Below, piece by piece: positions 49,091 to 56,637 of a stretch of 64,000 nucleotides of DNA. A program made the translations under genes and the position numbers. The stretch covers positions 62,001 through 126,000 of the forward strand of contig NZ_JAPPUW010000010.1 in assembly GCF_026712205.1 (NCBI RefSeq), read 5' to 3'. This DNA is from Pelomonas aquatica (GTDB lineage: Bacteria; Pseudomonadota; Gammaproteobacteria; Burkholderiales; Burkholderiaceae_C). The notes under the pieces are model-generated. The model worked only from the letters and a program-made list of their open reading frames with translations, was not told the DNA's origin and searched no databases. Position 1 is the stretch's first letter. Every line of letters starts with the position of its first letter.

Positions 49091-50390
49091 GGTTCTCCGG
49101 CGCCTCGCCGCCGGCCCGGCAGACCACGTCGTCCTCGATGCGGATGCCGCCGTAGCGCGCCAGGCGCTCGACGCGCGCCCAGTCCACCAGCGCGGCCTGC
49201 GGCGATGCGCGCAGCTGCTTCAGCAGCGTCGGGATGAAGTAGAGGCCCGGCTCGATGGTGACCACCATGCCGGCCTGCAGCGGGCGCGTCAGGCGCAGAT
49301 AGCGGTGGCCCTCGGGCTTGTCCGCCACGCCGCCGGTCTCGCTGGCCATGAAGCCGCCGACGTCGTGCACCTGCAGGCCCAGCAGATGGCCGATGCCGTG
49401 CGGGAAGAAGGGCTTGGTCACGCCCTCGGCCACCATGGCCTCCTCGCCCATCGCGACGATGCCGGCCTCGCGCAGCACGCGCGCGGTGCGGCGGTGGGCG
49501 CTGAGGTGGATGTCGCGGTAGTCCACGCCCTCGCGCACCTCGTCGACGAGGCCGAGCTGCGCGCCCTCCATCGCGGCGATCAGGTCCGCGAACTCGGCAT
49601 GGCCCGACGCGACCCAGGTGCGCGTGATGTCGCTGGCATAGCCGTTGACCTGGGCGCCGGCGTCGATCAGGAAGCTGCGCGATTCGGCGGGCCGGGCTTG
49701 GTCCTGGTACTGGTAGTGCAGCACCGCGGCATGCTCGTTGAGGCCGACGATGTTGCCGTAGGGCAGGTCGCGGTCGGTGTGGCCGCTGGCGACGAGATAG
49801 GCGCGGTGGATCTCGGCCTCGCTGGCGCCGGCCAGGAAGGCCTCGCGCGCGGCGATGTGGGCCGGCGCCGCGCGGCGCGATGCGGCCCGCAGCTGCGCCA
49901 GCTCGTAGGGCGTCTTCACGCCCCGCGCCCAGTGCAGCAGGTTCAGCAGCGCCTCGGGGTTGTTGGGCACCAGCCCGGGCAGGGCCGCATCGGCCTCGGC
50001 CAGGATGGCGGCGCGCGGCGTGACGAGGTCGGCCAGCGCCTGCGCGGCGTCCTCGGGCTCGCGGATGACGACGAGCTCGACCGCCTCCACCCACTCGCCG
50101 CCGGGCGCGCTGGGCGGCACATGCCAGTAGTCGTCGGGCTGGTAGTAGACGACGCGCGGCTTGCGGCCCGGCCGCACGGCCAGCCAGCAGTGCGGATGCT
50201 GGGGCAGCGGCAGCCAGTGCTTGAAGTGCGGGTTGGGCTGGAAGAGATAGGGCCGGTCGTCGAGAAAGGCGTACTTCTCGATGCCGGAGGCGATCAGCAG
50301 CGCGTCGTGGCCGCTGCGCTCCAGCGCGGCTTCGGCCTGGCGCCGCAGCGTCGCGAGATGGTCGAGGTAGAGGCTCGTCAAGGCAGCCAC
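49059..50390 (-). CDS. pepQ: Xaa-Pro dipeptidase (prolidase, M24B)
   Basis: This 443-residue cytoplasmic metallopeptidase cleaves X-Pro dipeptides; length equals that of enterobacterial PepQ. The dinuclear metal ligands are visible in FLIDAGAQVNGYASDITRTW (two Asp), FFPHGIGHLLGLQVHD (His), VVTIEPGLYFIP (Glu) and GGIRIEDDVV (Glu). The N-terminal domain opens LYLDHLATLRRQAEAALE. Its 3' end overlaps the phosphatase gene on the other strand, and its start lies next to the DUF1161 gene stop, so both may share a transcript. Confidence 0.94.
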   Translation of the reverse strand: MAALTSLYLDHLATLRRQAEAALERSGHDALLIASGIEKYAFLDDRPYLFQPNPHFKHWLPLPQHPHCWLAVRPGRKPRVVYYQPDDYWHVPPSAPGGEWVEAVELVVIREPEDAAQALADLVTPRAAILAEADAALPGLVPNNPEALLNLLHWARGVKTPYELAQLRAASRRAAPAHIAAREAFLAGASEAEIHRAYLVASGHTDRDLPYGNIVGLNEHAAVLHYQYQDQARPAESRSFLIDAGAQVNGYASDITRTWVASGHAEFADLIAAMEGAQLGLVDEVREGVDYRDIHLSAHRRTARVLREAGIVAMGEEAMVAEGVTKPFFPHGIGHLLGLQVHDVGGFMASETGGVADKPEGHRYLRLTRPLQAGMVVTIEPGLYFIPTLLKQLRASPQAALVDWARVERLARYGGIRIEDDVVCRAGGEAPENLTRDAFAALG

Positions 50391-50391
50391 C

Positions 50392-50625
50392 TCACTTGCG
50401 CAGGTAGGTCAGCTTCTTCGTGCCGCCGTCGCAGCTGCCGATGACCTTGGCCTCGCCCACCTTGTCGTTCTCGACGGCGGCGATCTCGTAGTTCTTGACG
50501 CCCTTCTCGTCGAGCTTGGCAGCGATCTCGGCCTTGAGCTCGTCGCAGGGCTTGGCGGCGGCCTGGGCGGCCTGGGCCAGCAGCAGCGCGGTGGCGGACA
50601 GGATCAACAGGGTCGGTCGGTTCAT
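50392..50625 (-). CDS. DUF1161 family exported small protein
   Basis: The 77-residue protein starts at ATG 50625 with the signal peptide MNRPTLLILSATALLLAQAA. The mature part KPCDELKAEIAAKLDEKGVK with a second Cys in VIGSCDGGTKKL is DUF1161, so one disulphide is likely in the periplasm. Function is unknown. It is one base upstream of pepQ in the same direction and divergent from creA. The frame extends 15 bp further to another ATG without added homology. Confidence 0.85.
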   Translation of the reverse strand: MNRPTLLILSATALLLAQAAQAAAKPCDELKAEIAAKLDEKGVKNYEIAAVENDKVGEAKVIGSCDGGTKKLTYLRK

Positions 50626-50701
50626 GGGGCCTCCTGGCAATGCGGGGAGCCATTGTCTGCCAGAGCCCTGCGCGGCGCGGATTTCGCCCTAGACTGGCCC
50701 G

Positions 50702-51172
50702 ATGAAGCCAGCCGCCCTCATCCTCCTGCTGCTCGCCGCCGCGGCACCGGCCCGGGCCGAGCCCATCGGTGCCGTCGACACCGCCTTCAAGCTCATCGGC
50801 CCCGACCACAGGATCGTCGTCGACGCCTACGACGACCCCAAGGTGCAGGGCGTGGCCTGCTATGTGTCGCGCGCCAAGACCGGCGGCATCAAGGGTGCGC
50901 TGGGCATCGCCGAGGACAAGTCCGAGGCCTCCATCGCCTGCCGCCAGGTCGGGCCCGTCCAGATCGGCCAGCCCCTGCCCCGCCAGGAGGAGGTGTTCAG
51001 CGAGCGCATCTCCCTCGTCTTCAAGCGGCTGCGCATCGTGCGGCTGGTGGACCCGGCGCGCAACACCCTGGTCTACCTGACCTACTCCGACCGCCTCATC
51101 GACGGCTCGCCGCAGAACAGCGTGACGGCCGTGCCGGTGCCGCGCGAGACGCCCATCCCGGTGCGCAAATGA
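50702..51172 (+). CDS. creA: CreA family protein
   Basis: The 156-residue exported protein begins [21 protein letters not shown] (signal peptide) and matches CreA through [40 protein letters not shown] and SIACRQVGP. It carries two Cys residues. Function is unknown although the family is widespread. The next gene starts within its stop codon (ATGA), so the GGDEF-like protein is coupled to it. Confidence 0.93.
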   Translation: MKPAALILLLLAAAAPARAEPIGAVDTAFKLIGPDHRIVVDAYDDPKVQGVACYVSRAKTGGIKGALGIAEDKSEASIACRQVGPVQIGQPLPRQEEVFSERISLVFKRLRIVRLVDPARNTLVYLTYSDRLIDGSPQNSVTAVPVPRETPIPVRK

Positions 51173-52329
51173 CCTTCACCGACGCGCTGTTCACGCTGAT
51201 GCCGATGCAGGCATTGGCCGCGGCGCTGGTGCTGATCACGCTGATCGGCTGGCGCGACGCCAATGCCGGCGGGCGCTGGGCCCAGTGCGGCCTCGCCGTG
51301 CTGACGCTGGGCCTGGCGCTGCTGAGCCCGATCTTCGGCGGCCGCCTGGCGCCGCCGCATGGCGTGCAGACGCTGGGCCTGGCCGCGATCAGCGCCGGCC
51401 TGTCGGCGCTGTGGTGGGCGCTGGCGCAGTGGTTCTCGCCCCAGCCCGGCCGCCGCCTGATGACGGCCGCGCCCGCCGTGCTGGCCGCCGCGCACGCGCT
51501 GCTGTGGCGCGACCGCGCCGCCGCCCAGGCGCTGGCCGATCTCGTCATCGCCGCCCAGCTCGCCTGGCTGGGCGTGTTGCTGGAGCGGCCCGGCCGCAAC
51601 AGCGTGCTGCAGGGCCTGAACAGCCGGCGCTGGCGGCTGCTCGGCCTGATCGCGGTGCTGCCGCTGCTGGCGGCCATCGCCTGGCGCGCCGCCGTCACCG
51701 GCCTGGCCCTGGGCAGCCTGGCCTGGCCCGATCTGCTGCTCGGCCTGGCCGGCCAGCTCGCGCTGCTGTTGCTGCTGCCGATGCTGCTGCTGGCCTGGCG
51801 CAGCCAGACCGAGGCCGAACTCGCGCGGCTGGCCCAGACCGACGGGCTGACCGGCCTCATCGACAACGCCGCGTTCACGCAGCGCTCGGTGGACCTGATC
51901 TCGATGGCACGCCGCTACGACGAGCCGCTGGCGCTGATGGTCTTCGAGCTGGACAACTTCCCGGCCCTGCTCGCCGAGCGCGGCCCCGACGTGGCCGACC
52001 GTGCGCTGGCGCTGTTCGCGAGCTGCGTGCAGGCCCAGATGCGCCTGGGCGACCTGGCCGGGCGACTGGCCGGCGAGCAGTTCGGCGTGCTGATGGCACG
52101 CTGCCTGCCCGAAGGCCCGATCGCGCTGGACGCGCGGCTGCGCGCCGCGCTGGCCGGGCGCGCGCCGGCCGAGCTGGGCCAGCCCCTGAGCTTCAGCGCC
52201 GGCTGGGGCCGGCTGCGCCCCGGCGACCGCGGCCTGCCCGACCTGCAGCGCCGCGCCGAGACGGCGCTCTACGAGGCCCGGCGCGCCGGCCAGGGCCGGC
52301 TGATGGCCGAACCCGGAGTCACGGATTGA
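51169..52329 (+). CDS. Multi-spanning membrane protein with degenerate GGDEF domain
   Basis: The 386-residue protein has about six to seven N-terminal membrane helices ([17 protein letters not shown] through [14 protein letters not shown], to about residue 205) and a C-terminal GGDEF-fold domain starting [13 protein letters not shown]. The active-site motif reads AGEQF near residue 300. The Glu that coordinates metal is replaced by Gln, so cyclase activity is doubtful. A receptor or regulatory role is an alternative. It overlaps creA by 4 bp and the aidB-like gene by one base (TGATG). Confidence 0.82.
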   Translation: MTFTDALFTLMPMQALAAALVLITLIGWRDANAGGRWAQCGLAVLTLGLALLSPIFGGRLAPPHGVQTLGLAAISAGLSALWWALAQWFSPQPGRRLMTAAPAVLAAAHALLWRDRAAAQALADLVIAAQLAWLGVLLERPGRNSVLQGLNSRRWRLLGLIAVLPLLAAIAWRAAVTGLALGSLAWPDLLLGLAGQLALLLLLPMLLLAWRSQTEAELARLAQTDGLTGLIDNAAFTQRSVDLISMARRYDEPLALMVFELDNFPALLAERGPDVADRALALFASCVQAQMRLGDLAGRLAGEQFGVLMARCLPEGPIALDARLRAALAGRAPAELGQPLSFSAGWGRLRPGDRGLPDLQRRAETALYEARRAGQGRLMAEPGVTD

Positions 52330-53921
52330 TGACCGCTTCCGACAACCTCGTCGACGAATGGGTGGGCCGCAACCTGCTGGCTACCGACCCCGCCCTGCTG
52401 GCCGCGCTGCGCGCCCAGGCGCCCCAGGCCGTCGAGCCGCTGACGCGCTACGGCGCCGAGCTCGGCAGCGACGAGACCGCCCAGCTCGCCCGCGACGCCA
52501 ACCGCCACGGCCCCGTGCTGCGCCAGCTCGACGCGCGCGGCCGGCGCATCGACGCGGTGGACTTCCACCCGAGCTGGCATGCGCTGCTCGCGCTGTACCG
52601 GCGCCAGGGCCTGGTCGGCGACGTGTACGCCACCGACACGCCGGGCCGCTGGGCCGCCTTTGCGGCCGGCTGCTATCTGCACGGCCAGGTCGAGGCCGGC
52701 TCGCTGTGCCCGGCGACGATGACGCAGGCCGCCATTCCGGTGCTGCAGAAGCAGCCCGAGCTGTTCGCGCCGCTGCGCGAGCGCTTCTTCAGCCGCGAGC
52801 ACGACCCGCGCGACCTGCCGCTGGCCGACAAGGCCTCAATCTGGGTCGGCATGGGCATGACCGAGAAGCAGGGCGGCTCCGACCTGCGCCGCGTGCAGAC
52901 GACCGCCGTCGAGCAGGCCGACGGCAGCTATGCCATCAGCGGCCACAAATGGTTCTTCTCGGCCCCCGGCAGCGACGCCCACCTCGTGCTCGCCCGCACC
53001 GACGCCGGCCCGACCTGCTTCTGGCTGCCGCGCCACACGCCCGACGGCGCGCGCAACGCGGTGCAGGTCATGCGCCTCAAGGACAAGCTCGGCAACCGCA
53101 GCAACGCCAGCGGCGAGGTCGAGTTCCACGGCGCCTGGGCGCAGCGCCTGGGCGACGAGGGCCGCGGCATCCCGACGCTGATCGAGATGGCCGGCTACAC
53201 GCGGCTGAACTGCGTCATCGGCAGCGCCGCGCTGCTGCGCGCCGGCTTCGTGCAGGCCCTGCACAACGCGCGCGAGCGCAGCGCCTTCGGCCGGCTGCTG
53301 GCCGAGCAGCCGCTGATGCAGACCGTGCTGGCCGACCTCGCGCTGGAGAGCGAGGCCGCGATGCGGCTGATGCTGCGCCTGGCGCGTGGCTTCGAGCACG
53401 CCGAGCCCGGCTGGCAGCGGCTGATGACGCCGGCCGCCAAGCTCTGGGTCTGCAAGCGCGCCATCGAATGCAGCGGCGAGGCCATGGAACTGCTGGGCGG
53501 CAACGGCTATGTCGAGGACGGCGTGCTGGCGCGGCTCTACCGCGAGGCGCCGGTCAACTCGATCTGGGAAGGCTCGGGCAATGTGATGGCGCTGGACGTA
53601 CTGCGCGCCGTGGCCCGCGAACCGGACGTGGCGCTGGCCCTGCTCGACGGCTTCGCCGCCAGCCCCGACGCGCCGGTCAAGGCCGAGGCCCGGGCGCTGC
53701 GCCAGCTGCTGACGGGCGCCCCCGCCGCGCTGGAGCCCCAGGCCCGCCGCGTCGCCCAGGGCCTGGTGCTGTGCGCGCAGGCGCTGCTGATGCGCGAGCA
53801 GTCGTCGACGGCCGCGGCCGATGCCTTCGTCGCGACGCGCTTCGGCGGCGATGGCCGGCTGCTGGGCACGACGGCCGTGCCGCAGGCGGCGCAGATCCTG
53901 GACGCGGCCCTGTCGGCCTGA
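52329..53921 (+). CDS. aidB: AidB-like acyl-CoA dehydrogenase family protein
   Basis: The 530-residue flavoprotein is close in length to E. coli AidB (about 540). It has SLCPATMTQAAIPVLQKQPE, GMGMTEKQGGSDLRRVQT (FAD-binding), ISGHKWFFSAPGSDAHLVLA and LLGGNGYVEDGVLARLYREA. VNSIWEGSGNVMALDVLR is the AidB-type ending. Family knowledge: AidB is induced by alkylation and binds DNA; its enzymatic role is unsettled. The start overlaps the upstream stop, and the gene ends convergently 55 bp from the NarL-type regulator gene. Confidence 0.85.
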   Translation: MTASDNLVDEWVGRNLLATDPALLAALRAQAPQAVEPLTRYGAELGSDETAQLARDANRHGPVLRQLDARGRRIDAVDFHPSWHALLALYRRQGLVGDVYATDTPGRWAAFAAGCYLHGQVEAGSLCPATMTQAAIPVLQKQPELFAPLRERFFSREHDPRDLPLADKASIWVGMGMTEKQGGSDLRRVQTTAVEQADGSYAISGHKWFFSAPGSDAHLVLARTDAGPTCFWLPRHTPDGARNAVQVMRLKDKLGNRSNASGEVEFHGAWAQRLGDEGRGIPTLIEMAGYTRLNCVIGSAALLRAGFVQALHNARERSAFGRLLAEQPLMQTVLADLALESEAAMRLMLRLARGFEHAEPGWQRLMTPAAKLWVCKRAIECSGEAMELLGGNGYVEDGVLARLYREAPVNSIWEGSGNVMALDVLRAVAREPDVALALLDGFAASPDAPVKAEARALRQLLTGAPAALEPQARRVAQGLVLCAQALLMREQSSTAAADAFVATRFGGDGRLLGTTAVPQAAQILDAALSA

Positions 53922-53976
53922 TCCGACAGCCCGGAGGCGCTCCGCCGGATTGACCGCCGACAAGCTGTTCGGGGCT

Positions 53977-54624
53977 CTACTGGATCAGCCCGTTCTTCAG
54001 CGCGTAATAGGTCAGGTCGCTGTTGGTCTGCAGCCTGAGCTTCTCGAGCACGCGCGTGCGGTAGGTGCTGACCGTCTTCACGCTGAGGAACAGCGCCTCG
54101 GCGATATGGCCCACCGTCTCGCCCTGGGCCAGGCGCAGGAAGACCTGGAACTCGCGTTCCGACAGCGCCTCGTGCAGCGGCTTGTCGGGCGGCGTGCCGG
54201 GGCTGCCGCCGACGACGCTGTCGGCCAGCTGCTCGGCCACGGCCGGGCTGATGTAGCGCCGCCCGCGCGCCACGAGGCGGATCGCGTTGGCGATCTCCTC
54301 CGGGTCGCATTCCTTGTTCAGATAGCCGCTGGCGCCCTGGCGCAGCAGCGTCGTCGCGTAGTGCGCCTCGGGGAAGCCGCTCAGGATCAGCACCGGCAGC
54401 TCGGGGAAGCGCGCCTTGATGGCGGCCAGCGCGTCCACGCCGCTCTGGTCGGGCATGGAGATGTCGAGCAGCAGCACGTCCACCTCGCCGCCGCGGGCCA
54501 TCTCGAGAGCGTCCTTGCCGCTGGCACCCTCGCCGGTGACGCGCAGGTCGACGTGGTCGGACAGGAACTGGCGCAGCCCGGTACGGACGATGGCGTGGTC
54601 GTCGACGATGCCGATGCGGATCAT
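53977..54624 (-). CDS. NarL/UvrY-type response regulator
   Basis: The 215-residue two-domain regulator has a receiver with IRIGIVDDHAIVRTGLRQFL, phospho-Asp in VLLLDISMPDQSG and Lys in SGYLNKE. The C-terminal LuxR-type helix-turn-helix reads EALSEREFQVFLRLAQGETV followed by IAEALFLSVKTVSTYRTRVL. ATG 54624 (MIRIGIVDDHA) is chosen because the open frame upstream has no homology. It is divergent from a receiver-CHASE3 kinase pair encoded from 54801. That kinase has a HisKA_3 domain, the class that normally pairs with NarL-type regulators. A palindrome in the shared promoter could be its own operator. Confidence 0.92.
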   Translation of the reverse strand: MIRIGIVDDHAIVRTGLRQFLSDHVDLRVTGEGASGKDALEMARGGEVDVLLLDISMPDQSGVDALAAIKARFPELPVLILSGFPEAHYATTLLRQGASGYLNKECDPEEIANAIRLVARGRRYISPAVAEQLADSVVGGSPGTPPDKPLHEALSEREFQVFLRLAQGETVGHIAEALFLSVKTVSTYRTRVLEKLRLQTNSDLTYYALKNGLIQ

Positions 54625-54692
54625 GGCGGGAATGGTTGACAGGGGACGCCAGCGTAGCAGCGCGGCGCCGCCGCGACAGCCGCAACCGCGCC

Positions 54693-54706
54693 TAGGACAA
54701 GTCCTA
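54693..54706. promoter_or_regulatory. Palindrome TAGGACAAGTCCTA, candidate operator of the NarL-type regulator
   Basis: A perfect 6-2-6 inverted repeat lies 69 bp upstream of the NarL-type regulator start and 94 bp upstream of the receiver gene start, in their divergent promoter region. Dyads of this size are typical for NarL/LuxR-type dimers. Related half-sites occur at 59389-59395 and 59423-59429. Regulator assignment is inferred. Confidence 0.5.
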
Positions 54707-54800
54707 CAGCGCGATGCGCCGCCCACGCCGCCGGCCCGCTGCCGAAGCGGTTCATACTTGCAACCCACCCCATCCCCTCCTCCGCTGCCTTGCGTCGGCC

Positions 54801-55205
54801 ATGCCAGCACTCAAAGCCTTCATCGTCGAAGACAGCCCGGTGATCCTGGAGAACCTGGTGGCCACGCTCGAAGAGCTGGCCCAGGTCGAGGTCGTCGGCT
54901 CGGTGCCCGACGAGGCCGGCGCGGTGCGCTGGATGAGCCGCGACCCCGATGCCAGCGCCGACCTCTTCATCGTCGACGTCTTCCTGCGCTCGGGCACGGG
55001 TCTGGGCGTGCTGCAGGCGGCCCAGCGGCTGGGCGTGCGCGCGCGCCGCGTCGTGCTGACGAACTACGCCACCGAGGAGATGCGCCGCCGCTGCGCCAGC
55101 CTCGGGGCCGAACGCGTGTTCGACAAGAGCCACGAGCTCGATGACCTGATCAGCTATTGCGCCGAGCTGGCGGAGCATGACGCGCCCCGCCCGGCCGCAG
55201 CCTGA
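54801..55205 (+). CDS. Single-domain response regulator (receiver only)
   Basis: The 134-residue receiver has acidic pocket FIVEDSPVILENLV, phospho-Asp in FIVDVFLRSGTG, Thr/Asn region VVLTNYATEEMRRR and Lys in RVFDKSHELDDL. No output domain follows. Its last 29 bp overlap the histidine kinase gene, so both are translated together. It probably competes for, or relays, phosphate between the kinase and the divergent NarL-type regulator. Confidence 0.9.
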   Translation: MPALKAFIVEDSPVILENLVATLEELAQVEVVGSVPDEAGAVRWMSRDPDASADLFIVDVFLRSGTGLGVLQAAQRLGVRARRVVLTNYATEEMRRRCASLGAERVFDKSHELDDLISYCAELAEHDAPRPAAA

Positions 55206-56637
55206 AGCCGTCACCGTGCTGCGCCGCGTGCTCCCCTGGCTGGAGGGCGCGCGCCGCCATCGCGGCCTGGCGCTGGGCCTGGCCACGCTGGCGGCGGCGG
55301 CCGTCATGGGCGTCAGCGAGGCGGCCTTCCGGGGCGCCGACGCGGCGCTGACCCAGGCCCAGGCCCGCCACCTGGCGCGCAACGACGGCCTGCACCTGCG
55401 CGAGCTGCTGACCGACGCCGAGACCGCCCAGCGCGGCTTCCTGCTGACCGGGCGCGACAACTACCTCGCGCCGCTGCAGCTCGCCACCCGCGAGCTGCCG
55501 GCCGCGCTGGCACGGCTGCGCGGCCAGTACGCCAGCTCCGAGTGGGAGGCCCTGGTGGCCGAGGCGGCCCAGCGCGCCAACGAGAAACTCTCCGAGCTGC
55601 AGCTCGTCGTCAAGCTCTACCGCGAGGGCTCGACGGATGCCTGGCAGGGGCTGATGCAGTCCGACATCGGCCGCGAAAAGATGCAGGCCGTCAGCGATGC
55701 CGTCGAGCAGCTCGACCGCAACGAACTCGTGCAGATCGCGCGCGACCGCGACGCGGTGTTGCGCTCGCTGACCTACGGCCGCATCGGCGTGCACGGCCTG
55801 ACGCTGCTCAGCCTGTTCGGCCTGGCCGTCTTCCTGCGCCGCAACGAGGCCCTGCACGCGGCGCGGCGCGAGCACGCGCAGGAGCTGGCCCGCGAACGCG
55901 ACCGGCTGGACGGCGAGGTCGTGCGCCGCACCGCCGAGCTGACCGAGCTGGCCCGCCACCTGCAGACCGTGCGCGAGGACGAGCGCGCCCACCTGGCGCG
56001 CGAGCTGCACGACGAGCTCGGCGCGCTGCTGACGGCGGCCAAGCTCGACGTCGCCCGCATCCGCCGCATGACGCGCACCGCCGCGCCCGAGATCGACGAG
56101 CGCCTCGTGCACATGAGCGAGCTGCTCGACCAGGGCATCGCGCTGAAGCGCCGCATCATCGAGGACCTGCGCCCCTCGGCCCTGTCCAACCTCGGCCTGA
56201 TCCCGGCGCTGGAGATCCTGACCCAGGAGTTCGCGCAGCGCTCGGGCCTGCAGCTCAGCCTGGAGCTCGTCAACACCGCCACCGACGACGCCGACCGCCT
56301 GGCGCTGTACCGCCTCGTGCAGGAGGCGCTGACCAATGTGCTGCGCCACGCCAGGGCCAGCCAGGTGCGCGTGGTCCTCGACGAGGCCGAGGGCTGGCTG
56401 CAGCTCAGCATCCGCGACGACGGCCAGGGCTTCAACCCCGAGTCCGTCGGCGCCGGCCACCACGGCTTGCTGGGCATGCGCTACCGCATCGAGAGCCTGG
56501 GCGGCACGCTGCAGCTGCTGTCCGCGCCGGGCGGCGGCACGCTGGTGCTGGCGCGCCTGCCGCGCCGGCCCGAGCCCGAGCCGCAGGACGAGCCAGCCGC
56601 CAGCGCGCCCGGCGAGCTGTCCGGCCCGGCGGGCTAA
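55177..56637 (+). CDS. CHASE3-domain sensor histidine kinase (HisKA_3 type)
   Basis: The 486-residue membrane kinase has a first helix at about 28-46, then a CHASE3 periplasmic sensor (about 50-190) with the mark DAETAQRGFLLTGRDNYL. A second helix (LTLLSLFGLAVFLRR) and a coiled-coil linker follow. The HisKA_3 box is EDERAHLARELHDELGALLT with the phospho-His near residue 279, and the ATPase domain shows DDGQGFNPESVG and a G2-like box. CHASE3 senses unknown extracytoplasmic signals. The immediate partner should be a NarL-type regulator, and one is encoded divergently. Its stop abuts the convergent GGDEF-EAL gene. Confidence 0.93.
   Translation: MTRPARPQPEAVTVLRRVLPWLEGARRHRGLALGLATLAAAAVMGVSEAAFRGADAALTQAQARHLARNDGLHLRELLTDAETAQRGFLLTGRDNYLAPLQLATRELPAALARLRGQYASSEWEALVAEAAQRANEKLSELQLVVKLYREGSTDAWQGLMQSDIGREKMQAVSDAVEQLDRNELVQIARDRDAVLRSLTYGRIGVHGLTLLSLFGLAVFLRRNEALHAARREHAQELARERDRLDGEVVRRTAELTELARHLQTVREDERAHLARELHDELGALLTAAKLDVARIRRMTRTAAPEIDERLVHMSELLDQGIALKRRIIEDLRPSALSNLGLIPALEILTQEFAQRSGLQLSLELVNTATDDADRLALYRLVQEALTNVLRHARASQVRVVLDEAEGWLQLSIRDDGQGFNPESVGAGHHGLLGMRYRIESLGGTLQLLSAPGGGTLVLARLPRRPEPEPQDEPAASAPGELSGPAG

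Noticed and set aside
53937-53970. Small inverted repeat CGGAG/CTCCG between the aidB-like gene and the NarL-type regulator gene
   Set aside because: Only five base pairs and no T-run; too weak to call a terminator.
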